Shown: piece by piece, positions 25,576-33,234 of the stretch
Numbering within the stretch: the first letter of the stretch is position 1
How the letters are laid out: each line of letters starts with the position of its first letter
Origin: Beijerinckiaceae bacterium
GTDB lineage: Bacteria; Pseudomonadota; Alphaproteobacteria; Rhizobiales; Beijerinckiaceae
Direction of reading: 5' to 3'
Length of the DNA stretch: 33,234 nt
Assembly: GCA_947498445.1 (NCBI GenBank)
Contig: CANMLK010000013.1
Location: 1 to 33,234, forward strand
Translations under genes and position numbers: made by a program
The notes under the pieces: model-generated
What the model was told of the DNA's origin: nothing
Database searches by the model: none
Seen by the model: the letters and a program-made list of their open reading frames with translations, nothing else

Positions 25576-27654
25576 ATGAACGACATCACGCCCACGCCGC
25601 CCGCCGCCAAACGTCTGCCTGAACGCCGCGTCTATCACGGCGTCGAGCTTGTGGATGAATATGCATGGCTACGTGCGCCCAACTGGCGCGCCGCGCTGCG
25701 CAATCCTGATCTTCTTCCAGCCGACATAAGCGCGCATCTTCGTGCAGAAGCGGGCTATGCGGCCTGGCACCTTGACGGCCTGCGCGATGTTCAAGATCGC
25801 ATTGTCGAAGAAATGCAGCGCAACGCGCAAACGCCGTGGTCCGCGCCGCCGCAACCCTTTGGGCCCTTCGCCTACGGGCAAAGATTTGGCGAAGGCGAGC
25901 ATCCGCTCATCGTGCGCACCGACAGGTCCGGCGCCAACGAATCCATCATTCTCGATTGCAACGAACTCGCTGTCGGCAAGCCGTTCTTCAAGCTCATGGG
26001 CTGGCGGGTGTCGCCCGATCATCGCCATCTTGCTTACGTCGCTGACGCCACCGGCGCAGAGCAGGGCGAAATTCGCGTGCGTGATCTTCAATCGGGCGCC
26101 GATCTCGCGCTGGTTCTGGAGCGCGCGTCAGGCTCGCTGGCGTGGACGAAGGACGCGCGCGCGCTGATCTACGTGCAGTATCGCGAAGACTTGCGGCCCG
26201 GACGCGTGATGCTGCAAAGGCTCGATGATATTACGTTCGACAGCGTCGAAATTTTCCGCGAGAACGATGCTTCGTGGTCAGCCTCCGTGTCGCGCAGCAC
26301 ATCGAGCGCTTTCATCATCCTCTCGTTGCGCGGCGCGCAATCCAGCGAGGAATGGCTGCTGGACGTTGGCGCGCCCGATGCAGGCTTCCGGCTCATCGCC
26401 AGGCGTGAAGCGGGCGTGCAATATTACGCCGACCACGTTGGCGACCAGCTCATCATTCGCACGAATGCCGACGGCGCCGAAGATTTCAAGCTCGTCGCCG
26501 CGCCTCTCGCCGATCCGCAGCGCGCCAACTGGCGCGATCTTGTGCCCCATCGCACGGGCGTCACGCTGTTCTCTCACCGCTGCCTTGCTGATCATCTCGT
26601 TCGCGTCGAGCGCGAGAATGGCGTGCCGCGCATCGTCGTTCGTCGTCATGCCGACGGCAGTGAGCAAACGGCCCCCATCGACGCGCAATTCTTCCGTCTG
26701 CAAGTGTCGCCGTCCTACGATTTCGACGCGCAGAGTCTGCGCTATTCGATCTCTACGCCGGTGCGGCCAAACGAAGCCCACCAGTTTGATTTTGCGCGCC
26801 GCACATCAACCTTGCTCAAGCGCCAGACATTGCCGCAGGACTTTGGCGCCGACTTCGAGCTTCATCGCCTGATCGCCAAAGCGCCCGACGGTGAAGACGT
26901 GCCGATCTCGGTTATCTGTCCTCGCGGCCTCAAGCGCGACGGCTCCGCGCCCTGCTTGCTTTACGGTTATGGCGCCTATGGCTGGAGCATCGATCCCGCA
27001 TTCGCAGTCGAGCGATTGCCGCTTCTCTCGCGCGGGTTTGTGTACGCCATCGCCCATGTGCGCGGCGGGTCGGAGCGCGGTCGGCGCTGGTATCGCATGG
27101 GCCGTCTGGAAGGCCGTCCAAACGTGTTCACAGATTTTCTGGCTGTCGCGCAAACTCTTGTGGCGGAGGGCTTCACCTCACGCGGGCGCATCGTGGCGCA
27201 GGGCGCCAGCGCGGGCGGCATGCTTGTTGGCGCTTCCGTCAATCTTGATCCTGAAATGTTCGCAGGAATCATCGCCGACGCGCCGTTCGTCGACGTGCTG
27301 ACAACCATGCTTGATGATGAACTGCCGCTGACGCCGGGCGAATGGCTTGAATGGGGCAATCCCATCACAAGCCGCGAAGCCTTCGAGCGCATGCGATCCT
27401 ATTCGCCTTACGAACAGGTGCGCGCAACGCGCTATCCACCCATTCTTGCGCGCGCCGGAATTGCTGATCCGCGCGTGACATATTGGGAGCCCGCAAAATG
27501 GATCGCGCGCCTACGCGCGCGCGCGACGGGCGGGCCCTTTTTGCTCTCGGTTGATTTTGACACAGGCCATTCGGGCGCTGAAGGGAGGCGCGCAGCGCAG
27601 CAGGCGAGGGCACGCGAAATTGCGTTCGCGCTGCGGTGTGTTGGTCTCGCCTGA
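25576..27654 (+). CDS. Oligopeptidase B-type prolyl oligopeptidase (S9A)
   Basis: A 692-residue serine peptidase that cleaves short peptides, usually after Arg or Lys. It has an N-terminal seven-blade propeller (about 80-420) and a C-terminal alpha/beta-hydrolase. The triad is visible: Ser545 in AQGASAGGMLVGA, Asp631 in AGIADPRVTYWEPAKW and His665 in DTGHSGAEGR. YGYGAYGWSIDPAF and IAHVRGGSERGRRWY are close matches to the family. Positions are about 13 later than in E. coli PtrB. No signal peptide, so cytoplasmic. No clear SD before the ATG. It converges on the binding-protein gene at 27660 with 5 bases between stops. Confidence 0.92.
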   Translation: MNDITPTPPAAKRLPERRVYHGVELVDEYAWLRAPNWRAALRNPDLLPADISAHLRAEAGYAAWHLDGLRDVQDRIVEEMQRNAQTPWSAPPQPFGPFAYGQRFGEGEHPLIVRTDRSGANESIILDCNELAVGKPFFKLMGWRVSPDHRHLAYVADATGAEQGEIRVRDLQSGADLALVLERASGSLAWTKDARALIYVQYREDLRPGRVMLQRLDDITFDSVEIFRENDASWSASVSRSTSSAFIILSLRGAQSSEEWLLDVGAPDAGFRLIARREAGVQYYADHVGDQLIIRTNADGAEDFKLVAAPLADPQRANWRDLVPHRTGVTLFSHRCLADHLVRVERENGVPRIVVRRHADGSEQTAPIDAQFFRLQVSPSYDFDAQSLRYSISTPVRPNEAHQFDFARRTSTLLKRQTLPQDFGADFELHRLIAKAPDGEDVPISVICPRGLKRDGSAPCLLYGYGAYGWSIDPAFAVERLPLLSRGFVYAIAHVRGGSERGRRWYRMGRLEGRPNVFTDFLAVAQTLVAEGFTSRGRIVAQGASAGGMLVGASVNLDPEMFAGIIADAPFVDVLTTMLDDELPLTPGEWLEWGNPITSREAFERMRSYSPYEQVRATRYPPILARAGIADPRVTYWEPAKWIARLRARATGGPFLLSVDFDTGHSGAEGRRAAQQARAREIAFALRCVGLA

Positions 27655-27659
27655 CCGCG

Positions 27660-28706
27660 TTATTTGCTCGCGTCAATGTTGAGAATTTTGCGCAAGCTTG
27701 TTTTCACGGGCTCGCTGGCGTTGTTCATCTCGCGCATGATGTCGTTCATGCGCTCGGGACCAAACCAGCGGCGATCAAGCCGCAGCTTCGTGGCCTCAGC
27801 CGCATAGTCCGCGTCTTCCATCGTGGCGGCGAACGCTTTTTGCAATGTTGCGGCCTGAGCTGCTGGCACATCGGGCGGGGCATAGAGCGGGCGTCCAAGC
27901 GCAAGCTGCGCGAACATCGTCGTCAGTGTCGCCTTAGCGTCCGGCGTTTTGGCCAGCTCCAAAGCGTTGGGCACATCGAGAAAGCGCGGATTGCGCGACA
28001 GGCCCATTTGCAGGACGACGCGCCACGTTCCTTCTTTCAGCTGGCGCTCGAAGAGCGCGTTCAGCGTAGAGACGAAGATGCCGCACGCGCCGTGCAACTC
28101 GCCGCGCTCCATGGCGGCGGCGCGAAGCTGCGTGCCCTGATAGCCGGGAATGATCTTGAACTTCATGTTGAGCGCGTCGTTCATCGCCAGCGGAAAGGTC
28201 TGGGAATTCGAGCCGATGCCTTCGCTACCGACCACGACCTCTTTGGCGAACAGATCCTGCGTGGCCTCGATGCCGGAGCGATGCCACACGGAGCACGTGT
28301 CAGATTCTTCACTCAAATTGCCAACCGGCGTGAACTTGAGATTGTCGAACTTCGCAAGCTTTTCACCCAGTGCCGCAACGAGAAACGAACTCGATGCGAG
28401 CACTGCGATTGCTGTGCCGTCGCGCGGCGCAAGATTGTAGAGATTGTTGGCGGCGACAAGCCCGCCCCCGCCCGGTGTGTTTTGCACGACGATTTGCGGC
28501 TTGCCGGGAAGGTGCTTGGGATAATGCCGCGCAAAGGCGCGCGCGTAAGTGTCGTAGCCACCGCCGGGGCCGGACGGAACGGCGAGGCTGATCGTCTTGC
28601 CTGCGAAAAATCCGCCGTCCTGCGCGTATACGGGTGCGCTGCAGATGGCCTGCAGCGCAAGAGCGCCGACGATGATTTTCATATTCGCCATTCTGTCGAT
28701 TTTCAT
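27660..28706 (-). CDS. TTT/Bug-type periplasmic substrate-binding protein, paralogue 2
   Basis: 348 residues with signal peptide MKIDRMANMKIIVGALALQAICSAPVYA (cleavage near 28). It opens FFAGKTISLAVPSGPGGGYD and continues ARHYPKHLPGKPQIVVQNTPGGGGLVAANNLYNLAPRDGT, clearly paralogous to the proteins at 24390 and 28732. It has two cysteines in the mature part, in SDTCSVWH and HGACGIF, which align with cysteines of paralogue 3 and could form a disulfide. The ATG at 28706 has AAGGG about 10 bases upstream. Last gene of a seven-gene minus-strand run; 25 bases from paralogue 3. Ligand unknown, no permease nearby. Confidence 0.9.
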   Translation of the reverse strand: MKIDRMANMKIIVGALALQAICSAPVYAQDGGFFAGKTISLAVPSGPGGGYDTYARAFARHYPKHLPGKPQIVVQNTPGGGGLVAANNLYNLAPRDGTAIAVLASSSFLVAALGEKLAKFDNLKFTPVGNLSEESDTCSVWHRSGIEATQDLFAKEVVVGSEGIGSNSQTFPLAMNDALNMKFKIIPGYQGTQLRAAAMERGELHGACGIFVSTLNALFERQLKEGTWRVVLQMGLSRNPRFLDVPNALELAKTPDAKATLTTMFAQLALGRPLYAPPDVPAAQAATLQKAFAATMEDADYAAEATKLRLDRRWFGPERMNDIMREMNNASEPVKTSLRKILNIDASK

Positions 28707-28731
28707 GCCCGTCACCCTTGAATTTTCTTCG

Positions 28732-29766
28732 TTACTCTTGCGTGATCTTTTTCGCGCGCTCGACAACGTCCGCTTTCATGGCGAAGACCTGCGCGACGAG
28801 CTTCTGCACCTCTTCGCCTGAGGTTGGGCTGATATCGATCCGCGATTTCTCGGCGTCTGCGAGAAATTCCTTGTCGCCGAAGACGTCCGTGAACGCCTTG
28901 CGCAACGTGCGCACCGCGTCAGGCGGGGTTTCTGGCGCGACGACGTAAGGCCGGCCGAAAATCTGTTGCGCCAGCACGAGTTCGACAGCCGCCTTGTCCT
29001 GCGCCGACTTGATGAACTCCCACACGTTGGGAACTTTCAACGCGTCCAGCTCGCGCTCATTACTAAGCCCGTTCTGGATGATGACGTTCGCCATGCCGTC
29101 GCGCACCCACGCCGGCCTCTGCGCTTTGAGGCTCGACCAGTCCAGGCCGCAGGTGCCGTCCACTTCGCCCTGTTCAATGGCGAGGAAAATGTCCGGGGTG
29201 CCCTTGTAGCCGCTCACGACAACGAACTTCACGCCAGTGGTCTGCTTGAGCATGTAGGCGTAGTCGCGGCTCGATCCACCGGCGGCGCTTGCGCCCATAA
29301 TCGCCTTGCGCTCCAGCGCATCTTTCATCGTCTTGATGGATGATGTCTTGCCCGTGATGCAGACTCGCGTGCCGCTGTCCGCGCTGGCGATGTAGATGAA
29401 CTTTGCCGGATCGAACGTCATGCGCGATTGCGGATCGAGAATGGGGCCCATGATGACACCCGGAAACAACACGCCGATCCAGGTCCCGTCCTTGGGCGCC
29501 GTGTTGTAGATCGCGGCCGCCGCCGTGCCGCTTCCCGCGCCCGGCTGGTTGCGCACAATCATCTGCGGCGAACCGGGAATGTATTTGGCGATGTGACGGG
29601 AAATCGTGCGGGCGTACACGTCATATCCCCCGCCCGGATTGCCGCCGACGAGGAGCGTTATTGTCTTCCCCGCATAATGGTCCTGCGCATGAGCTGCGGG
29701 TGTCGCGAACGTTGTGGCGACAATCATCGCGCCCAGCGCATGCCAGGCCAAACGAGGCTTCATCAT
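28732..29766 (-). CDS. TTT/Bug-type periplasmic substrate-binding protein, paralogue 3
   Basis: 344 residues. Signal peptide MMKPRLAWHALGAMIVATTFATPAAHA. The mature start HYAGKTITLLVGGNPGGGYDVYARTISRHIAKYIPGSPQ and the NQPGAGSGTAAAAIYNTAPKDGT block identify the TctC/Bug group. Paired cysteines occur in TRVCITGKT and DGTCGLDW. The ATG at 29766 is preceded by AAGGGAG at 5 bases; the ORF-track start is 57 bases earlier. It starts 11 bases after the cupin stop, so it is in the same operon. It probably delivers the operon's substrate, but the membrane partners must lie elsewhere. Confidence 0.9.
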   Translation of the reverse strand: MMKPRLAWHALGAMIVATTFATPAAHAQDHYAGKTITLLVGGNPGGGYDVYARTISRHIAKYIPGSPQMIVRNQPGAGSGTAAAAIYNTAPKDGTWIGVLFPGVIMGPILDPQSRMTFDPAKFIYIASADSGTRVCITGKTSSIKTMKDALERKAIMGASAAGGSSRDYAYMLKQTTGVKFVVVSGYKGTPDIFLAIEQGEVDGTCGLDWSSLKAQRPAWVRDGMANVIIQNGLSNERELDALKVPNVWEFIKSAQDKAAVELVLAQQIFGRPYVVAPETPPDAVRTLRKAFTDVFGDKEFLADAEKSRIDISPTSGEEVQKLVAQVFAMKADVVERAKKITQE

Positions 29767-29777
29767 TTCTGCTCCCT

Positions 29778-30368
29778 TCAGGCCGCCTGCCCGAACGTGT
29801 AGGGAATTTGCGTGGGGCCCCACCGCGAGATGATCGTCTTGTTCTGGAGGTCGTAACCGTGCTGCATCACCTTGCCGACAAGGCGCTGGCTCCGGAAAAT
29901 GAGCGCCACCGAACGGCCGGTTCCGCCTTGCTCGGCGTGAATGGCGTAGGGCGGCACGAGATCGACATTGCCGGGCCCGCCGTTCGTGACGCCGGTCAGC
30001 TTCACTTCCGCGTAATCGGGCTTTGATCCGTCATCGACCCTGTCGTAACGCTCCAGCGATTCATGCCCGGCGAGCAGGCCGTAGAGAACCCACGCAGTTG
30101 AATGGTCATGCACGCTGCCCTTGCGATTGGGCTCGCGCACAACGGCGTTGACGATGAAGCCGTATGTTTCATCCGTGTGAAACAGGAGATTCTTGTGGCC
30201 TTCAGTGGAGGGCCAGCTGTCGCTTTCCGCCTGCATGGCGGGGTCGCGCACTAGCTTCTCGAACAGGGGCTTTGTCTGCGCCATGCGCTCGCCCATGTCA
30301 GGCTCCGCAGCCCAGACGGCGTGAACATCGCTGATGAACCGCTCAAACAACGCTTGCGCTTGCGACAT
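29778..30368 (-). CDS. Cysteine-dioxygenase-like cupin
   Basis: 196 residues with the cupin fold of thiol dioxygenases. The iron ligands are likely His87 and His89 in GSVHDHSTAWVLYGLL and His144 in PPYAIHAEQG. Cysteine dioxygenase and 3-mercaptopropionate dioxygenase share this 3-His layout; the sequence around it is divergent, so the substrate could be another thiol or a non-thiol acid. The start at 30368 has GAGAGG about 8 bases upstream; the track ORF adds 39 residues of basic, non-homologous-looking sequence. Cytoplasmic. Cotranscribed with two binding proteins downstream. Confidence 0.82.
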   Translation of the reverse strand: MSQAQALFERFISDVHAVWAAEPDMGERMAQTKPLFEKLVRDPAMQAESDSWPSTEGHKNLLFHTDETYGFIVNAVVREPNRKGSVHDHSTAWVLYGLLAGHESLERYDRVDDGSKPDYAEVKLTGVTNGGPGNVDLVPPYAIHAEQGGTGRSVALIFRSQRLVGKVMQHGYDLQNKTIISRWGPTQIPYTFGQAA

Positions 30369-30530
30369 GGGTTTCCTCTCCAGCTGTTTTACTCGTTCAA
30401 GCATATTGTTCGACGCGAGACGCGACTGCCGCAAGGCAGGCGCTCCGCTGCGCGCACGATAGCGTGTCATGAAGACAGACGGCAAGGGTGCGCGGAGTCC
30501 GCCAGCTTCCAGCGAAGACTTCGCCGTATG

Positions 30531-30845
30531 TTAGCCGCACACGTCCAGAAGGCGTTCGTCGACCCAGCCCTTCGCTGAGTGCGCGCCATAGCCCTTTGCA
30601 AGCCTGTCATCGCCGCGCCAGTAAATGACTTCGCGCCAGCGACCTTTCACGCCCTGCGCAATTTGGACTTCCTCGCCCGTTTTCATGCGGGCAAGGAGTT
30701 TTGCGTCAAGGCTCGGCGCAGCGCGCAGCGCAGCAAACCCGTCCCGCGTCTCGGCGATCAGGCAAAACTGCGTGGCCTGCGACGGTAGCGCGCCGCAGAC
30801 TACCAGTATTGCTGCCGCCAAAGTGATCGCCCCTGCGTGCTTCAT
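30531..30845 (-). CDS. Small secreted SH3-like protein
   Basis: 104 residues. The N-terminus MKHAGAITLAAAILVVCGALPSQA is a signal peptide. The mature part looks like a bacterial SH3 (SH3b) domain: LRAAPSLDAKLLARMKTGEEVQI, followed by WREVIYWRG and a closing GWVDERLLDVC. One cysteine near each end of the domain (FCLIAET and LDVCG) could form a disulfide. Bacterial SH3 domains often bind peptidoglycan or peptides. It lies 22 bases after the alpha/beta hydrolase and 162 bases before the cupin. Its role in the cluster is unknown. Confidence 0.75.
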   Translation of the reverse strand: MKHAGAITLAAAILVVCGALPSQATQFCLIAETRDGFAALRAAPSLDAKLLARMKTGEEVQIAQGVKGRWREVIYWRGDDRLAKGYGAHSAKGWVDERLLDVCG

Positions 30846-30867
30846 GGCTGCTATCTCCAGTACGTGA

Positions 30868-32223
30868 TCACGGCAGAAAGTAACCTGACATGATCGCCTG
30901 ATGATTGAGATAAGCCGCGATAGGCGCCGCCCCTACGGGAAGCCCTTCTTCCGGCTTCCAGTACGTATGCACGCCTGCGCCCAGATGGATGAGCGCTGTC
31001 TTGGGCGCCATAGGCAGTTTGGCGAATTCGGGCAGCACCACCTCGCGATAAACATCCGCGCTGTGATCGCGGCTATCCTTGGTGATCGTGAACAGGATCG
31101 GCGGCACCTTCTTGCCCGGTACGGGATGGGGGTAGCTGCAGAAACGCGCGACGAGCGCGGCGCGATCCTCGGGGCTGAGCTTCAACCTATCCGCCGTCGC
31201 CTCGGCGGCCGCCTTCAGTGAGGCCTGCACATTATGGGTGATAATGTATTCGGCCTTGAATTGCGGGCGCTTCTTTGAGGCTTCCCATGCGTCGAGAATT
31301 TCTTCCATCAGCCACGGCAGGCGCATGAGCGCGGCCGGGCCTTCCTGCCCCAGCGCCTCAGGTCCGCGATAGCGCGCCAGATCGCGCCATGTGCGGATGT
31401 AAAGTTCGTTGAACGGGTCCGAGCGCGGGTCCGGCTTCTGCGACACACGCTCAAAGCCCGCGATCTTGCCCAGCGCGCCGGACCAGTCGTGCTGCTTGGC
31501 CTGAATGACGCCGAACGGCGAGTGCTCCACCGCGATGACGCCAACCATGTTCGGCACGCGCTGGCACATCATGAAAATGTGCGGCCCGCCCGTGGAATGC
31601 CCCGTGCCATAAATGGAATATTCGCCCGCGGGCAGATGGCGGCGCATGGCTTCGCGCATGCCGTCTTCGAAAGCAGCGGGCCACGCCGCCATGCGGTAAT
31701 AGAAATTGGAGCCCGGCTTTGCGCGCGCCACTGTGCGCGTGCCATAGCGCATCCGCTTCGTCGTGTCGGACACGACGTCGTATTGATCGGGCGTGATATG
31801 CTCGCCGCGCAGCCACATCGGCGTGCGCACACTGCCGTCCGGCTTGATCGTGTCGCCCGGCCAGTCGCGGCTTGGATCATCGAAATAGTGCCGGCCGGGG
31901 AAAGTCATGCAAACGACCTTGTGACCGAACTTGCCGGCATAGATGCGCGCCAGCGGGGCCATGGCTTTAAAGTCGCCCGATCCGCCATGCAGGACAAAGA
32001 CGCCGATCTTCTTGCCATCTGGCCCACGCGCCGCGTCTTCCGGCGACTTTGGCTCGAACACACAAACCCCCATGTCCCAGTCGAGCCCGAGACACTTGAT
32101 CCGGAAAATGTCTTCCGTCTCGTTGATGGGAATGTCGCGGCCCCCAAGCACTTCCTTCGAGATTGCCAGCGCTTCTTCGCGCGATACCTCTGGCGGCGGG
32201 GTCCATGTTGTGCGGTCGTTCAT
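30868..32223 (-). CDS. Alpha/beta-hydrolase-fold protein
   Basis: 451 residues from the ATG at 32223, which has AGAGGAG about 6 bases upstream; the track start adds 32 implausible residues. The nucleophile elbow is GTGHSTGGPHIF, with Ser210. An oxyanion-type LHGGSG lies at 78-83. A late GAGVHTYW supplies a likely catalytic histidine. Between them are long helical insertions. I do not recognise a characterised family; it could be an esterase, lactonase or C-C hydrolase. No signal peptide. Third gene of the minus-strand run, 55 bases after the SDR. Confidence 0.8.
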   Translation of the reverse strand: MNDRTTWTPPPEVSREEALAISKEVLGGRDIPINETEDIFRIKCLGLDWDMGVCVFEPKSPEDAARGPDGKKIGVFVLHGGSGDFKAMAPLARIYAGKFGHKVVCMTFPGRHYFDDPSRDWPGDTIKPDGSVRTPMWLRGEHITPDQYDVVSDTTKRMRYGTRTVARAKPGSNFYYRMAAWPAAFEDGMREAMRRHLPAGEYSIYGTGHSTGGPHIFMMCQRVPNMVGVIAVEHSPFGVIQAKQHDWSGALGKIAGFERVSQKPDPRSDPFNELYIRTWRDLARYRGPEALGQEGPAALMRLPWLMEEILDAWEASKKRPQFKAEYIITHNVQASLKAAAEATADRLKLSPEDRAALVARFCSYPHPVPGKKVPPILFTITKDSRDHSADVYREVVLPEFAKLPMAPKTALIHLGAGVHTYWKPEEGLPVGAAPIAAYLNHQAIMSGYFLP

Positions 32224-32278
32224 TGGCGTCTCCTCTATTATCTCTCGCGGTGTCGTGTTGGCGCGCTGGCGCGGTGTC

Positions 32279-33001
32279 CTAGTGGAGCGCAGTTCCCCCG
32301 GAGATATCCATACATGCACCGGTCATATGCTGCGCGCGGTCCGAAAGCAGGAACGCCACTGCGTCTCCCACGTCCTGCGCATTCGTGTTGCGGCCAAGCG
32401 GTGAGCGCGCGTCGGAATCGTCCTTCTTCCACCGCGCTTCAGCATTGCCGGGCGCGATTGTGTTGACGCGCACGCCATGCTTGCCGACTTCCTGCGCAAT
32501 CGCTTGCGTGAACACAATGATGCCCGCCTTCGCCGCCGAATAGATCGACGCCTGGGGTCCACCGCGTAGTCCCCGGCTCGCCGCAATGCTGACGATGGCG
32601 CCTCGCCCGGCTTTGATCATTACCGGCAGAACAGTGCGCGTGACGTTGAGCATGGTGTTCAGGTTGGAGTTGAGAATGCGTTCCCACTCGTCCTGACTGG
32701 TTTCAACAAACGGCTTTCGCTGAAAGCCGATGCCGCGTCCGCCACCGGCGCCGTTTACAAGCCCGTCTATCGTTCCGTAACGCTGCGACAGATCCTGCAC
32801 GAGCGATTGGACAGCGTCGATGTTTCTGGCGTCGAGCGCATGGGTCTCGACGCGCCCGGCGCCTTCGATGCGCGCAGCAACAGCTTTTGCGCCTTCGAGA
32901 TTAAGGTCCGTAATTGCGAGGTTCCATCCGTCACGGGCGAGGCTCTGCGCCACGCCTTCGCAGATCAGGCTGGCGCCGCCGGTGATGAGAGCAAGAGGCA
33001 T
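32279..33001 (-). CDS. Short-chain dehydrogenase/reductase
   Basis: 240 residues of classical SDR. It has the catalytic YSAAK, the structural NGAGGG, IVSIAAS with the catalytic Ser, and the C-terminal GACMDISGG characteristic of this fold. The cofactor loop is TGGASLICEG, in which the third glycine of TGxxxGxG is replaced by Ile-Cys, an unusual variant. It ends 55 bases before the alpha/beta hydrolase. It probably oxidises or reduces an alcohol or ketone of the pathway with NAD(P). The substrate is unknown. Confidence 0.9.
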   Translation of the reverse strand: MPLALITGGASLICEGVAQSLARDGWNLAITDLNLEGAKAVAARIEGAGRVETHALDARNIDAVQSLVQDLSQRYGTIDGLVNGAGGGRGIGFQRKPFVETSQDEWERILNSNLNTMLNVTRTVLPVMIKAGRGAIVSIAASRGLRGGPQASIYSAAKAGIIVFTQAIAQEVGKHGVRVNTIAPGNAEARWKKDDSDARSPLGRNTNAQDVGDAVAFLLSDRAQHMTGACMDISGGTALH

Positions 33002-33010
33002 AGCGCGGTC

Positions 33011-33234
33011 CTAACCGATGGCGGAATAGTCTTCGACGTATGTCGTGTTCGCCAGCATGTATTCAGCGAGTTCCGCGCGCGTGGGAAACCACACGAGGTC
33101 TTCATGCTGCTTGCAATAGCGGATCATTTTTTCAAACGCATGCGCCATGTAGGGACGACCGCCCAATTCTGCGTGCACAAGGGCATCGACGCGTCCCTGC
33201 TTGCCGCGCCGCGCTTCCTCGACCACGAAATCAA
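33011..33234 (-). CDS. Polysaccharide deacetylase family protein (PuuE-type), 3' end only
   Basis: The last 74 codons of a gene that continues past the right edge; the GTG at 33226 is internal. The fragment carries VDALVHAELGGRPYMAHAFEKMIRYCKQHEDLVWFPTRAELAEYML, which is the C-terminal hallmark of the NodB-fold group that includes PuuE allantoinase and peptidoglycan-deacetylase-like catabolic enzymes. The metal-binding part is not in view. Its stop lies 9 bases before the SDR start, so it belongs to the same operon. Whether it opens a lactam or hydantoin-like ring or removes an acetyl group cannot be judged. Confidence 0.82.
   Translation of the reverse strand, partial: DFVVEEARRGKQGRVDALVHAELGGRPYMAHAFEKMIRYCKQHEDLVWFPTRAELAEYMLANTTYVEDYSAIG

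Noticed and set aside
31489-32466. 325-residue plus-strand ORF
   Set aside because: Antisense to the alpha/beta hydrolase and SDR genes; no motif.

Overview
The window looks like chromosome from an alphaproteobacterium of the order Hyphomicrobiales (Rhizobiales). It is GC-rich. It carries the gene order rnd-like / lptC / lptA / lptB / rpoN / hpf / ptsN that is typical of that order, a rpsO-pnp pair, a class I fumarase, and several tripartite-tricarboxylate-type (TTT/Bug) periplasmic binding proteins. No rRNA, tRNA, insertion sequence, phage gene or CRISPR array is visible. Genus cannot be decided from the sequence alone.

Layout. 1-345 is the 3' end of a hydantoinase B/oxoprolinase-type gene, followed by a possible 36-residue ORF and a stretch with two perfect palindromic hairpins. 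653-3575 (minus) is matA-matB: malonyl-CoA decarboxylase and malonyl-CoA synthetase. 3681-4469 (plus) is a LOG-family nucleotide phosphoribohydrolase. 4553-7193 (minus) is rpsO-pnp with a structured intercistronic leader and a strong terminator. 7497-8869 (plus) holds two translationally coupled glycosyltransferase-type genes of the TIGR04283/TIGR04282 pair. 8956-9522 (plus) is an FMN reductase.

9534-13817 (minus) is a five-gene catabolic operon: ring-hydroxylating oxygenase alpha and beta subunits, a Rieske ferredoxin, an amidohydrolase-2 enzyme and an isochorismatase-fold cysteine hydrolase. A promoter-like sequence overlapping nested palindromes lies just upstream. 13957-15573 (minus) is fumarase and 15776-16768 (plus) is glucokinase. 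16771-22779 (minus) is the housekeeping LPS-transport / sigma-54 / ribosome hibernation / PTS-Ntr block. 22862-24096 is a Gfo/Idh/MocA oxidoreductase with a small membrane protein.

24390-33234 is an accessory catabolic region. On plus are a binding protein and an oligopeptidase B. Converging on them from the right is a minus-strand run of seven closely spaced genes: polysaccharide-deacetylase-type (cut by the window edge), SDR dehydrogenase, alpha/beta hydrolase, small SH3-like secreted protein, cysteine-dioxygenase-like cupin, and two binding proteins. Three paralogous binding proteins within 5.4 kb, with no TctA/TctB permease in the window, together with an uncharacterised enzyme set, make this the most likely place for an undescribed pathway. 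The substrate cannot be read from the sequence.

Long plus-strand ORFs opposite matB, pnp, the oxygenase and the amidohydrolase are GC-rich shadows and were left out. Start codons were moved inward from the ORF track wherever a good Shine-Dalgarno sequence and/or a signal peptide supported it (matA, pnp, cysteine hydrolase, oxygenase alpha, Gfo/Idh, three binding proteins, cupin, alpha/beta hydrolase). All functions are by recognition of motifs and family resemblance; no database search was run.
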